Below are positions 1 through 10,963 of a stretch of 64,000 nt of DNA, piece after piece (position 1 is the stretch's first letter; each line of letters begins with the position of its first letter). The position numbers were made by a program, and so were the translations under genes. The notes beneath the pieces were generated by a model. It searched no databases. It was not told the origin of the DNA and saw only the letters and a program-made list of their open reading frames with translations. The stretch is taken from positions 10,367,632 to 10,431,631 of the forward strand of contig CM033105.1 of NCBI GenBank assembly GCA_019321725.1, written 5' to 3'. Source of the DNA: Paulownia fortunei. Lineage: Eukaryota > Streptophyta > Magnoliopsida > Lamiales > Paulowniaceae.

Positions 1-311
1 ATTAACTTTTGAACTTTTCATTTTCGGCCCTTTGATTTCAGTTCCACTTCGAAGTTGGATAGCTTTTCAATGCTCCCTTGGATTGATTTCCATGTCACTT
101 GGAAAGTTTCCTTTATATTTTTTAGCATTAATTTCAGTAGCAAGTTGTCCAATTTAAGTCTCCGTTGATTTCATTTGAGCTCCTAAACTTGAAGCTAGCT
201 ACCCCAATTGAGTCTCAATAATGTCTATCTTTGCTTCATCCTTATTCAATCGGGCTCTTATCTAGCCAATGAAAGTGCTTAGCAAATCCTCCAATGATGC
301 CTTTTTCTCAC

Positions 312-1401
312 CTACTTAAGGGTTGGGATTTGGAGGATTGTTATAACCCAGTGGGGGTTGAAGCACATTTCGATTGTTGGTATAGAAAAAATTCTCATAA
401 TTTTTAAGCCCCAGATGGTAGTGAGTGGGTAATTGATTTTCCTTGAAATTGAAATTAGATTATTAGCAAAGTTTACCTGCTCATTTCCTTTGGTTTCCTC
501 AAATGAAGTGCTAGTGGATGCCATGGAATCCATTCCTTGAGAAGCTCCATTAGAAGTCCAAACTACAAATTGGTTAGAAAGAGCATAAACTTGTGCAGCT
601 AATTGTGTAAGTGAATTTACCTCAAAAACTCCGACAACTTTTTTAATGGAAGATCTCTCAGAAGGCCATTGATAGCTATTAGTAGCCATCTCCTCAAACA
701 AAATATGGGGTTCGTCTGCAGTCTTAGATATTAAAGTCCCACATGCAGCAACATCTATTATGGTTCGAGTTTGCCCATTCAAACCATTATAGAAGTATTG
801 TACTTGCTGCCAATCCTCATAACCATATTGAGCACACCTTCTTATAAAATCCTTAAACCTCTCCCAAGCTTCATATAATGACTCAAAATCTTGTTGGCAG
901 AATTGAACTATCTCACTCTTGAGTTGAAGTGTCTTACTTGGTGGAAAGTACTTAGCAAGAAATTTTTTGCGGCAAGTCATTCCAACTCGGTATGCTACTT
1001 GGTGCAAAAGATTGTAACCATAGCCTAGCTTTATCCTAGAGTGAGAATGAAAATAAGCGAAGTCTAATGGCATCATCAGGTACTCCATTCATTTTGATGG
1101 TATCACAAATCTCCAAAAATATGGCTTAGTGTGCATTATGATCCTCCAACGTACTTCCTCCAAATTGATTTTGTTACACTAAGCTAATGAGAGCTGGTTG
1201 TTGAACTATCCTAGAGTAGTTTAGGTTCATGGTTGGTTGAAAATAATTTCGGATAGCTCGTTGTGGTGGTGGTTGTTGATATGGAAGATTAGTGTTCACA
1301 TTAGCATTGTTGATGTTATCCGCCATGGCTTGATTGTTAAATTTTTTTGCTGCTCTAACATCCTGAAGAGTCCGCTCGATTTCTAGATCAAAATAACCCA
1401 A
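312..1401 (-). pseudogene. gag: Gag of element A (copy 1), broken
   Basis: Gag forms the virus-like particle and binds element RNA. The N-terminal piece (1401-1174) contains the MADN start region typical of Athila gag. The main piece (1088-312) carries the retrotransposon gag domain, with the motifs FYNGLNGQTRTIID and EEMATNSYQWPSER. A frame change lies between 1088 and 1174, and another near 430, after which the reading leaves the expected NPHW/NVLQPP-like C-terminus. I see no zinc knuckle. The same lesions are in copy 2. Confidence 0.82.
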
Positions 1402-1550
1402 GTCAAGACTCCTAGCCTTACGTATACAAATATGTATGATCCAATGTAAGACAAGACAACATCAATAAATGGAAAGAAAGTAAAAACAATCTAAACTAAA
1501 ATCAAGACTAAGTCATAACAATATTAATACAATTATGATAAAGCAATCCT

Positions 1551-1564
1551 TAACAACGGCGCCA
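1551..1564 (-). other. Primer binding site of element A (tRNA-Asp type), copy 1
   Basis: On the minus strand this reads TGGCGCCGTTGTTA, matching the first nine bases of the Athila-type PBS (TGGCGCCGTTGCCGGGG, complementary to tRNA-Asp) and then diverging. It lies between the LTR and the gag leader, as expected. Copy 2 is at 15947-15960. Confidence 0.75.
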
Positions 1565-1570
1565 AAAACT

Positions 1571-3136
1571 TGTTTGTGAAATATTTTGCAAATTGCAAGT
1601 GAACGATGTCAAGTTTAATACAACGATGAGTTAAGTATTATATCCACAAAGATTGTAATCAAAAATTGCATTAAGTATCGTAGTTCAAATAGTCCCAATT
1701 TTATCTAGAAAATCAAATGATGATTGGTAAACAAGGTAAAATTAGATAACAAAATGTAAAGGTAATAGTGGAGTTCTTAGAAGTAATACAACAAACACCT
1801 TGTGACCAAGAAATTTTAGAGGAATGACTCACCTAATTATCACCTACGTTCTTCCTTCCAAAACATACCAATTCAAGTCAACAACACATGTAAGTTAAGA
1901 ATTCAAAAGTTCATCAATTCTCTTTCTTGAGTGTAGAATTGACTATGAGTTCTAACATGAATTTCAATATCTCTATTAAAACTCAAGAATAAAACTCTAC
2001 AAAAGTTCACTGAATTCTTCTTCAAAACTTCAAAGGTTTCAAAAGCTTCTCAACTCTATGATTCCTAGTTGGTGTTACTCTTATGATCATGTATAATCTT
2101 TCCTCTTTCGAGTATCGAATTTCATACATCAACAATCTCAATTAATGGCCAAATAATCAAGATGTAATACTAAACAAGATAACACAAACAAGATGAATAA
2201 CTTGAACTAATATTGATTGAAATTCAAAACATAGGATCAAATAAGGTTACATCATCCTCTTGAAAGAAAAAGTTTAGTTCATAATGGATGAATACAACTT
2301 CAAGAAATAAATAAGAAAGAACATGGAAATTGTTCACCAATTTGTGAAGTGAGAGGAATGGTTGAAGCTCTCCTTATCTCTAAGAATAGCTCATTGTCTC
2401 CAAGAGTGGCTTCGTCTTCTTCAAGAATGACTTTCTTCTCTCCAAGCCTCCCCTTATTTTGGTTTCAAAAAATGAATAACTTTTTTCTCTAAGAACCAAT
2501 CCCTCCATTGGTTCATACAATCTTCTACTTTTAACTCATGTCAATTATTCTTTTGCCAAAAAATTCATAAAATTCCTCCTCTTTTCATAACTTTTCTCCC
2601 ATTTTCTGTCCACCAAATCCATTTTCCTAGCAAGTTGTCCCCCAAGAAGTCCGCAAAGTCTATTTTAAAAGTTGGCTTTAATAGTTTTTGTCCAAAATTC
2701 GAGTCAAAAGATCACACTTTCAGAATTTTCAAGTCGATAGGCGCAGAAAAATGGCGCCTAGGCACCATGTATTCTATTTCAGCACTTCAAATGGCGCCTA
2801 GGCGCCATTGCTGCTATTTTTCCCTCATTCGCTTCAGTACTTTTACACTATTTAGCCCCTGACAACTAGTTTTTGACCTCTTTAGAAGATGAATTGGTAT
2901 TTTATATCTTGTAATGAATTGTATATCTTTGTCTTTTCTTTCCATAGGCACTTGAATAAACTAAATATGAAATCTATGGAGAGAGTTATGTTTGAAATAC
3001 TAAGATATGTCATCCTAGAAAATTTTAGCCTAATGCTGACTTTTGAACTCGGTTGTTCTCATTGAAATTGACCTAATTGGATTTTATAGTAAACATAAAC
3101 ATTATAGATCTATCTCTTGGATTTCTAGTAGTTTAA
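1571..3136 (-). repeat. 5' LTR of element A (copy 1)
   Basis: Roughly 1.57 kb of non-coding AT-rich sequence between the PBS and the gag-protease of element B. On the minus strand it would end in ACAAACA just before the PBS. The upstream edge is not certain: identity between the two copies stops at 3136, and a CA suited to a TG...CA LTR occurs at 3141-3142. It contains a 20-bp perfect palindrome at 2790-2809. No second LTR of A is in the window, so the boundaries cannot be fixed by comparison. Confidence 0.6.
2790..2809. repeat. 20-bp perfect palindrome in the LTR of A
   Basis: The sequence aatggcgcctaggcgccatt equals its own reverse complement. A half-copy with a mismatch lies just upstream (2751-2769). 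The arms contain TGGCGCC, the same heptamer as the core of the PBS. The copy-2 equivalent is 17186-17205. Confidence 0.9.
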
Positions 3137-3157
3137 AATTCAAGTTAAAATTATATT

Positions 3158-4042
3158 TTAGCAGAGAGTTATGATCGAAATATGAAAACTGACATTAGTC
3201 GTACCACAATTAAGATTCTTCAACATTTCAACCAAGTTTTTTGGTTTCTTTCCATTTTCTTCCCTTTTTATCTCCAAAGAAGAGTCGACATCTTCTGCAG
3301 GTTGTTTACAAACATTAAACACATTTAGTTCCAAAGTCATATTTTCAAATGATAACTTTAAAATACCATTCCTACAATTGATCAAAGTATTTGAAGTTGC
3401 AAGAAACGGACGACCCAAAATGATAGGAATTTGTGTATGTGTTTGTGCAATAGGCTCTGTGTCCAAAATAATGAAATCAACTGGAAAGTAATACTTATCA
3501 ATTTATACCAACACATCTTCTACTACTCTCTTTGGAACTTTAATATAACGGTCAGCTAGTTGGAGTACAACCAAAGTTGTTTTAAGTTCTCTCAAACCTA
3601 ACTATTCATAAACTGAGAAAGGTAGAAGATTTACACTGGCACCAAGATCAAGAAAAGCACGCTTTGTTCTAGTGTTTTCTATGATACATGAAATGGTTGG
3701 ACAACATGGATCTTTGTACTTGGGTGGAGTGAATTTTTGAATAATTAAACTAACACTTTCAGTTAAAAATATCTTCTTTTGTACATGATGTTTTCTTTTG
3801 ATTGTACACAAATCTTTCAAAAATTTAGCATAAAGTGGAACTTGCTTGATTGCATCTAACAACGAAATATTAATCTTGACTTGTTTAAAAACTTCAAAGA
3901 TTTTAGCATTTGAGTTCAATTTCTGAGTTGCTTGCAATCTTTGAGGAAAGGGTATTGGAGGTAAATATTTTTCTTTTTCATTATTTTCACACTTACCTTT
4001 ATCAAATTTACCTTCATCATCAGGACTATTTTCATTTTTCAT
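3158..4042 (-). pseudogene. pol: Protease region of element B (copy 1)
   Basis: This is an aspartic protease, which would cleave the Gag-Pol polyprotein. The active-site motif DLGASVN is encoded at 3629-3649. The downstream conserved stretch IILGRPFLATSNTLINCRNG is in the 3466-3158 piece. A stop or frame break lies between 3466 and 3602, so the domain is split. The LTR of A starts immediately beyond, removing the RT that should follow. Copy 2 has lost the active-site part through an in-frame deletion. Confidence 0.85.
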
Positions 4043-4057
4043 TTCTGGAGGTGGATT

Positions 4058-5454
4058 TTAAACTTTCTCCTTGGGATGAATAGTCTTATCAATAACTTTT
4101 TCATTTCGAAGAGTTGTGACTGAATTAGCCTCCTTGATTGAATTTTCACCTAGAGAAGAAACATGACACTGAATGGAATGATTAGGTTGAGGTTGAGCAG
4201 GAAATTTACCTCTTTCATAAGTACGCAAAGAAGCTATCAGTGTTGAAAGTATGCTTTTAATCTCATTGATATCTTGTGAAGTCTGATTATTGATGTTTGT
4301 TTGTTCATGTATAAATGCTTGCAAAGTCTCCTCAAGGGATTTTGTATGTGGAGTTATATAAGAATTAAAGTTTGGTGGTTTTTGTAAATACAACAGTTGG
4401 GCACGGTTATCATCTTGCCAATTAAAATTGGGATGATTTCTCCATTGTGGATTATAAGTTTTAGAATGTGGAGAATGGAAAGGTTTTTTGAATGTGTTCA
4501 TGAAATTTGCTTTTACTGGAATGTTTGGACATTCATTGGTGGAGTGCCCCAAAAGTTCACAATTGCTACAAACTTCTTCCTCTTGAATAAATTTGATTTT
4601 TTTTACTTTTTTAAGTTCCATGGCTTCAACTTTTCTTGTTAAACTAGCAATCTTAGCATTTAGATCATCTTCTTGGCTAAGGTAATATTTTCCTTTATTA
4701 CTATTAGCAAGATTAGATCTAATAGAACATTCAGAAGAATTAATACTATGCCGTGATTGAGAGTTTCCTACCAAATGATCTACATATTCTAGGGCTTCAT
4801 CAGGTTCTTTATCAAAAAACTCAACATTACACATTGTTTCAACAAATTATTTTGTTTTTGGAGTTAAACCTTCATAAAAGAAACAAATTAAGCACAATTT
4901 TTCAAAACCATGATGTGGGCTTGAATTCAACAAATTTTTAAATTTTTCCCAATATTAAAAGAAAGCTTCGTTAGAGTTTTGAGAAAAAATTTAAAATTGT
5001 CTTTTCAAAGCATTAGTTTTATGAGTTGGAAAGAATTTTTTCAAAAATCAGCTTGCATTTATTGCCAAGTGCCAATTGACTTAGGTTTTAAAGAATTAAG
5101 CCAATTTTTTGCTTTGTCTTTTAAAGAAAAAGGAAATAATTTGAGCTTAACAATCTCATTTGTGCAAGTTTGATCATCAAAAGTGGCACATACTTCATCA
5201 AATTCTTTAAAATGCAAGTAAGGGCTTTCAGAGTCTAAACTATGGAAATTAGGAAGTAAATGGATCATACCTAGCTTGAATCGAAAGTTATTTGCATTGT
5301 GAGGAAAAATGAAATAAGAAGGAGAAGAATTTCGAGGAGATTGTGAGTAATAACGCATTATACGCACTTGTTGATTCTCATTTTCATCCTGAACACTTCT
5401 ATTTTCAGCCATGGTGGAAGTGTGTGGAGATGATTCAAACAAATTTTCAAACAA
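4058..5454 (-). pseudogene. gag: Gag of element B (copy 1)
   Basis: The N-terminal piece (5454-5059) includes MAENRSVQ and the retrotransposon gag core with EVCATFDDQTC and LKLFPFSLKDKAKNWLNSL. The middle part (about 5058-4835) is frame-broken. The C-terminal piece (4834-4058) carries a CX2CX4HX4C zinc knuckle, CSNCELLGHSTNEC, at about 4570-4530, followed by the Athila-type NPQWRNHPNFNW stretch. The protein would package element RNA. An alternative in-frame start is the ATG of MAEN at 5412. Confidence 0.85.
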
Positions 5455-5587
5455 AGTTTCAAAATTATTCTAACTAAACGCCGAGAATTATGACTACGAT
5501 ACCATATAACCATATATCCATAAAGAAAATAAACAAACAATATTTACAGAGAAAAAATATTAACAAACTTGAATACTTACCTTGCCT

Positions 5588-5605
5588 TCCCCGGCAATGA
5601 CGCCA
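5588..5605 (-). other. Primer binding site of element B (tRNA-Asp type), copy 1
   Basis: Minus strand TGGCGTCATTGCCGGGGA, differing from the usual Athila PBS (TGGCGCCGTTGCCGGGGA) by C-to-T and G-to-A at one CpG. It lies 3 bases from the LTR end. Copy 2 is at 19606-19623. Confidence 0.85.
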
Positions 5606-5608
5606 AAG

Positions 5609-7236
5609 TGCAGGTTGTATTACGTAATAAATTTCTCGTGAGCCTAAGGTCGATCCATAGAGAAGTTTCTTGAAGAATTCAGGATTATAATTCTACAAAA
5701 ATGGATTTATGTGAATCAAAATATATGAACAATTAATGTATGTTGTAACTAAAGAAAAACCAAAGTAATAAAAGTACTGAGGATTAGGGATCCACTCTTG
5801 AGTTTTGGATAGAGAAATGGTTATTTATTCTTTTTACCTCTATTAATTGCCACTATTGGAATTTATACATAATGAAGGTTCCAATGGGAAGATATTATCA
5901 AATAACTCATGCAATAAGGTAATCATGATATTATCTTACTATTTGCAAATTATCTCTTAACGCCAACGCTTATTTATGGGATCAAACATTTATGCACACC
6001 TTTGTCAACAACAAATTAAGGTTTCACATTAGCAGTCGGCGGGGTAAAATTGTACAATAAGCTAAATGAACCCAAGTATTTGTTGTGTCATTGGAGATAC
6101 ATAAATCAAGAATCACCACAAAACAAGCAGGGTGTAGATCAAAACTCAAAATAATAATACAACATACTTAAATATTTTCTACCCTTATAACCATTCCTCT
6201 TCCTCCATCAAGAGGTTCACCATTTTTCCTTAGCAAAATGAAATTTAGAAAGAAATAATAAAAGTAGAAAAGAGTAAAAATAGAAGAGAAATTAGAGAAT
6301 TTATTTCTATTACTGCAAGAAAAATTATATTACTAGAAAACATACATACTAGAAAACTTAGCCTAAAGAAACCCTCTACCCCCCCTCTATTATAAGCTTA
6401 ATACATAGCCTATTTATAGTACTTAAACTAAGCCAGAGGCCAAACAATAATGGAGGGGTTAATCAAGTGGTATGCTAGTTGCTAAGAGTTGGTAAGTTGT
6501 TATACCAAATCCTCACCAACCAAATTAAATTATATTTTTAAGTTAGATATAACCAGATGTTGATTATGTGTAAAGAACAAATATTGTAGATCCTTCAGTC
6601 CTAATATATTTTCATATATCATTTATCAAATTTGGCTGTCGGATGAAGGAGATGTGATTAAATTACCGAATCATGTCCAAGAGTCATTCTTTAACAGCAG
6701 TAGCAACTTGTAGCCTATGTTTTTATCATTTTGACGCATTTTCTCATTATCTTGTCTTTAGAAAACTTGTTTATTTACCTTGTTTGTATAATATATCAAA
6801 ATTTCAGCCCAAAATAAATTTGGGCTTAAGAGATGTGACCCAATTGGGCAAATAATTTAATACTGCACTGAACTCTGATCCAAATTTTGGTGATCTATTT
6901 TGTGCAACCACTTGGACAAATATTTTGCTATAATCAAGACTGAATTGGGCTGAGCTTCTAACAGAAAAATTGTACTTCTATATCTTGGCTTTCAAATTAA
7001 ATAAGCTTCAGGTCTATAGGGTTTTTGATCATGAAGTTAATCTCAAAATACAAAAACTGCACAAGTTTGGAAACATGCTTCTTTTGATCTTTTTATATTC
7101 ATTGATTCCCTAACACAAAATATTAATAAAACAATAATATTAACAAGAATAAAGAAAGCAAAATATAAAGAATTTGATACAAAAATATGTCAAAATATGC
7201 ATTTATTATATACCTTGGGATCACGCGAACCTAACA
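5609..7236 (-). repeat. 5' LTR of element B (copy 1), ~1.63 kb
   Basis: On the minus strand the LTR starts TGTTAGGTTCG at 7236 and ends ACCTGCA at 5609, giving TG...CA ends. A TATA box, TATAAATAGG, lies at 6418-6409 on the minus strand. The right flank 7237-7241 (caagt) matches the site in the paralogous element D, so it is likely the target duplication. Confidence 0.8.
6409..6418 (-). promoter_or_regulatory. TATA box of the B LTR (copy 1)
   Basis: TATAAATAGG on the minus strand, about 820 bases into the LTR and followed by roughly 800 bases of R/U5. The copy-2 equivalent is at 20427-20436. Confidence 0.6.
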
Positions 7237-7241
7237 CAAGT

Positions 7242-8400
7242 TCCACAACTTTGCCACTTCCCTCTGATAGAAATTATTCTTCAAAGATGGTGGCATTTCT
7301 CGAAACAAACACCTTTTGTTTCGAGCCATCATAGAAATAGTATCCAAAAGACTCTTTTGGATGCCCCACGAACTTGCATAAACTAGATCTCATATCTAAA
7401 TTGTCTCTCACTTGCTGCTTCACGTAAGTAGCACACCCTATACTGTAAGGTATTTATAGGAAGGTGTCTTACCACACCACATCTCTTATGGTGTTTTAGG
7501 CACGGCTTTAGATGAAACTCTATTCAATAGGTATGAAGTTGTTTCCAAGGCATAGCCCCAGAATGAAAGAGGCAATAAAGTGAAACTTATTATAGATCAA
7601 ACTATGTCTAACAAGGTTTGATTCGTGCGCTTCGCAACTCTGTTAAGTTGAGGAATAGTAGGAGGAGTGCATCGTGAGAGAATCCTATTTTCTCTTAGAT
7701 AATCTAGAAATTCTATGCTTAAGTATTCACCTTCTCGATCAGATCAACTAGTCTGTATACTTAAGCCCATTTATTTGTCTAATTCATTTTTGAATTCTTT
7801 AAACCTTTTAATGACTTCAGACTTATACCTTAAAACGTACATATAACCATAACTAGAGAAGTCATCGGTAAAGGTTAAGAAGTAATTATAGTTTTCTCAA
7901 GCACTAACGCTTAGTGGCCTACATATATCTATATGGATCAAATCCAATAGATGTTGGGCTTGCTCCACTTGTCCAAGAAATGAAGATTTGGTCATCTTTC
8001 TTTTAAGGCAGTACTCACATATTGGTAGTTCTTACTCGTTATTTAGGTCAAGCAATTGTGCCAACTTGTTAATTTTTTTTAGAAATATATCATAATCTTG
8101 CGTGCCATAGGCTCATGGAACTATGATTATCTAACTTTTTTTTTATTTTGTTGAATTGTCAGAATGGGGTTATAGGGAGTAACAATATATAAGCAATTCG
8201 TCAAAGAACCTAATTAGATAAAATCATAATATTTGAAAATGGAATAATTTCCATTCTCAATGGTAAATCTAAAACATTCTCTATCCAAAACTAGAATAGA
8301 GATAATATTCTTAGTAATATTCAGAACATAAAGACAATTGTTAAGAACTATTATAGAACTATTATCAAAAGCTAGATTAACAGTGCCTATAGCCAATGTA
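7242..8400 (-). pseudogene. pol: Copia pol remnant of C: pre-integrase and integrase (copy 1)
   Basis: The piece 8396-8214 encodes the conserved pre-integrase stretch, with LNNCLYVLNITKNIIS, and aligns with the D piece at 53599-53210. From 8200 down to 7242 the integrase core and the copia hallmark near PKTPYE are only recognisable by comparison with D at 52300-53170; stops and frameshifts are everywhere. The integrase would have inserted element cDNA. Nothing here can be functional. Confidence 0.75.
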
Positions 8401-8571
8401 GCAACCCTTACTCCATCCCTATCCTTAGGACTGTCTCTCCTCTCTCTAACTTTCTACTTCTTACCATTATCTGCAAATTATTACAAATATGTGAGCCACA
8501 ACTTGTATCTAATACCATAGCAGCATCGTTAACAGATAAGTTAACTTCTACAAAATAGATGCCTAAACTCT

Positions 8572-9360
8572 TCAGGCTTGTAAGATTCTCCTTGTAGTTC
8601 CTCTTCCAGTACCCTGGTTGCTGCTGTAATGGTACTTGTCATTGGTTTGAGAAGAAACCTTCTTGACACCGCCCTTTGCCTTCATCTTTTTGGGTTTGAA
8701 GGAACCATTTTCTTTCCTTTTTTCTCTCTTAGTCTTTACAGCCTTTGATATGGAAGAGGATCCAACAAGCATAACTAGCTTGTCCTTTTTCATGGTGGAC
8801 TCAACCGTCTTAAACATGTTCACAATCTCAAGGAGACTAGTCTTCATATTGTGCATGTTAAAGTTGACAACAAAGATCTCAAATGAAGGAGGTAGAGGTT
8901 ACAGCAGTAGGTTCATATAGAGTTCATTCTCCATAACCACTCCAAGGACGCAAGCCTTTCATTAGGGCTATCATCTTCAATCCATGGTCATGAACTGAAG
9001 AGCCCTTAGTCATACGATATCTAAAAAGTTTCTTTGAGATATGATATCTCATCTACCTAGTACTTTCACCATACAACTCTTGCATGTGAAGGAGGATCCC
9101 AAGTATCCTGGTCCTCGTTTTGCCTCTAAAACTCATTTGACATCAATGTCAACATGTAGCAGCGAGCCTGTAGATTATCATCAACATGATGCAAATAATC
9201 TGCATAAGCCTCTGAAGTAATATCCTCTGGTGGAGCTAAAGGAGGCATGATGTCGAGGACATATTCCCTCTTATCAGATTGAAGGTTATCTTAAGGTTTC
9301 TTAGCCAATTAACGAAGTTGGGCCCAGTTAATTTATTTTGTTGAAGGATCGTTGCTAGTG
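8572..9360 (-). pseudogene. gag: Copia gag of element C (copy 1)
   Basis: Near 9240-9190 the minus strand reads MPPLAPPEDITSEAYADYLHH, a conserved copia gag stretch. The open part 8856-8572 has MHNMKTSLLEIVNMFKTVEST followed by a Lys-rich region. The zinc knuckle that should follow (around 8600-8650) is lost by frameshift; only Tyr/His-rich residues remain in frame. Several stops interrupt the upstream part. Confidence 0.75.
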
Positions 9361-10949
9361 AATTCTTTATCATTTTAGTAGAAAAATCTACAAAACATAA
9401 ACAAAGTAGAAAATGAGTAAATATGAAATAATCATATTAATTTAATATAAGGTCTTTAATATTAAATATCTCCCACTATTTTCTTCGAATTCCACCACCC
9501 CTAATGGAAGTTGGGGAAATCGAATTTCTTAGTGGGCATATGGTCCAATGGAAATATTTCACACACCAATTTTATGAGCACATGAAATATTTTTATCGGT
9601 GGTCAACTATTTGATGATTGTATCACTATACACTCCTCAAATTTGTTTTGCCTCACTTTTTCCCATATGCTCCAATTTTATGAGCCTATATGGTACTAAG
9701 TGTCAAACAATACTCATCAAATATATATGTCGATAGAGCATCAAGATATCCCATGACTCATGGTCAACATAATGACAAGTCCATCCCATGAGCATCTCCA
9801 TGCTTGGTAGAGATCATAGCTTTCCAACTAAAGACCACCCCACAACTCATGGTTGGTGATCAAGTGTGGTAGCGTCGCCGTGTCTTTATCTTTGATAGTA
9901 GGTATGGAATGATAGATCCACCTAACTTGTCCATTTTTATTTAAAATTAAAAAATTCTCATTAAGTTTCAAAAACTTAGGGGTTTCAATTTTCCACAACC
10001 TCATCAATTTAATTACTAAGTGGGTTATTTAAATCTTGTCATCATATGTTTCCCAAGTAAAAAGCATTAAAAAAAATCTAACATGCATCCTATGCAAAGA
10101 ACAATGGGATGATCATGGCCAACCTATTGACTTGTTTGAGCCATAAAATGGGCCAAGGTCAATCAAAGGGTAAAAATATAAAGAACTATTCTATTACATT
10201 TTATTTTTGTACCCATACATTCATAGGCCTTGAATCTCCTATTCTATTATATTTGCATTTAATAACTCATACAAGCATGGGCCTTTAGGCTTTGAACGTC
10301 CTCAATTTACAAAACTAAAATTGAAACCTCACTTACTATTCTACTATTTTTGCAATAATTTAAATGCAATACAAAATAGAATAAGAGGCTTGAAGGCCCC
10401 AAAAACCCAAAGATAATTAAAAATACATCCTTAATTAAATCATGCAATAAACATTCATCACATAAATTTTATTGCATATAAATTTACCAAGTCGTTAAGC
10501 ATTGTATTTTCAAGACTTGGACACACAATCTTCTATTTTATGAAAAATAATTTTTCAATATTGTAAAATTAAAAATTAATCTAAAATCTAAAAAATAGAA
10601 TACTTACTAAATATTACATGTAATCAGACTACCCGACAGCACATCGTGCCACCAAACCACAAGCTGCCAAGTCGCACGTGTACTGTCGAGCCAGAACCAG
10701 CCCCTACATGCAACAGGCTGGTGCATGGGCAAGCCTTGCCCGTGCCCACTGCATGCGCGCCCTCTGGATCCACTCACATCATAAGCTTCGGTTGTGCGTT
10801 TACATCAATATTTTAATAATTAAAAATATTTTACACGCAATTAATAAAAATTAATTATATCCAAAACTGAAATACAAAAGCAATAATAATCATGTTCATC
10901 ATATAAACATAAAAAATGAATGACATTAATTGTTAATAACATGAATCGT
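9361..10949 (-). other. Non-coding leader of element C (copy 1)
   Basis: About 1.6 kb between PBS and gag with no plausible coding region. The part around 9480-9970 resembles the leader of D (54530-54880 and 60454-60540). It includes the uninterrupted equivalent (9861-9874) of the E insertion site in D. Confidence 0.7.
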
Positions 10950-10962
10950 GGTTCTGATACCA
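10950..10962 (-). other. Primer binding site of element C (initiator Met tRNA type), copy 1
   Basis: Minus strand TGGTATCAGAACC, one change from the usual TGGTATCAGAGCC. It sits next to the LTR end, which reads CCCAACT where CCCAACA is expected. Copy 2 is at 24968-24980. Confidence 0.85.
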
Positions 10963-10963
10963 C

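Larger units (their letters stand above)
1..3136 (-). mobile_element. Element A, Athila/Tat-type Ty3 retrotransposon, 5' part (copy 1)
   Basis: Read on the minus strand the order is 5' LTR (about 3136 to 1571), PBS (1564-1551), leader, then gag (1401-312), continuing off the window at base 1. The gag sequence and the TGGCGCCG-type PBS are typical of the Athila/Tat clade. Its LTR abuts the protease of element B at about 3137, so A appears inserted into B. The 3' half and 3' LTR are not in this copy. Confidence 0.8.
3137..7236 (-). mobile_element. Element B, Athila/Tat-type Ty3 retrotransposon, 5' part (copy 1)
   Basis: On the minus strand: 5' LTR (7236-5609), PBS (5605-5588), leader, gag (5454-4058), protease (4042-3158). 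RT, RNase H, integrase and the 3' LTR are absent because the LTR of A begins right after the protease. The LTR begins TGTTAGGTTCG at 7236 and abuts copia pol sequence, so B is inserted in element C. The related element D keeps the uninterrupted site at about 52299. Confidence 0.85.

Noticed and set aside
2635..2862. A 75-residue open frame on the plus strand, repeated at 17031-17258
   Set aside because: It lies in the A LTR, antisense to the element, and spans the palindrome. No recognisable domain; its repetition only reflects the duplicated block.
4397..5173. Several plus-strand open frames over element B gag
   Set aside because: They are antisense shadows of the minus-strand gag, which has clear conserved motifs.
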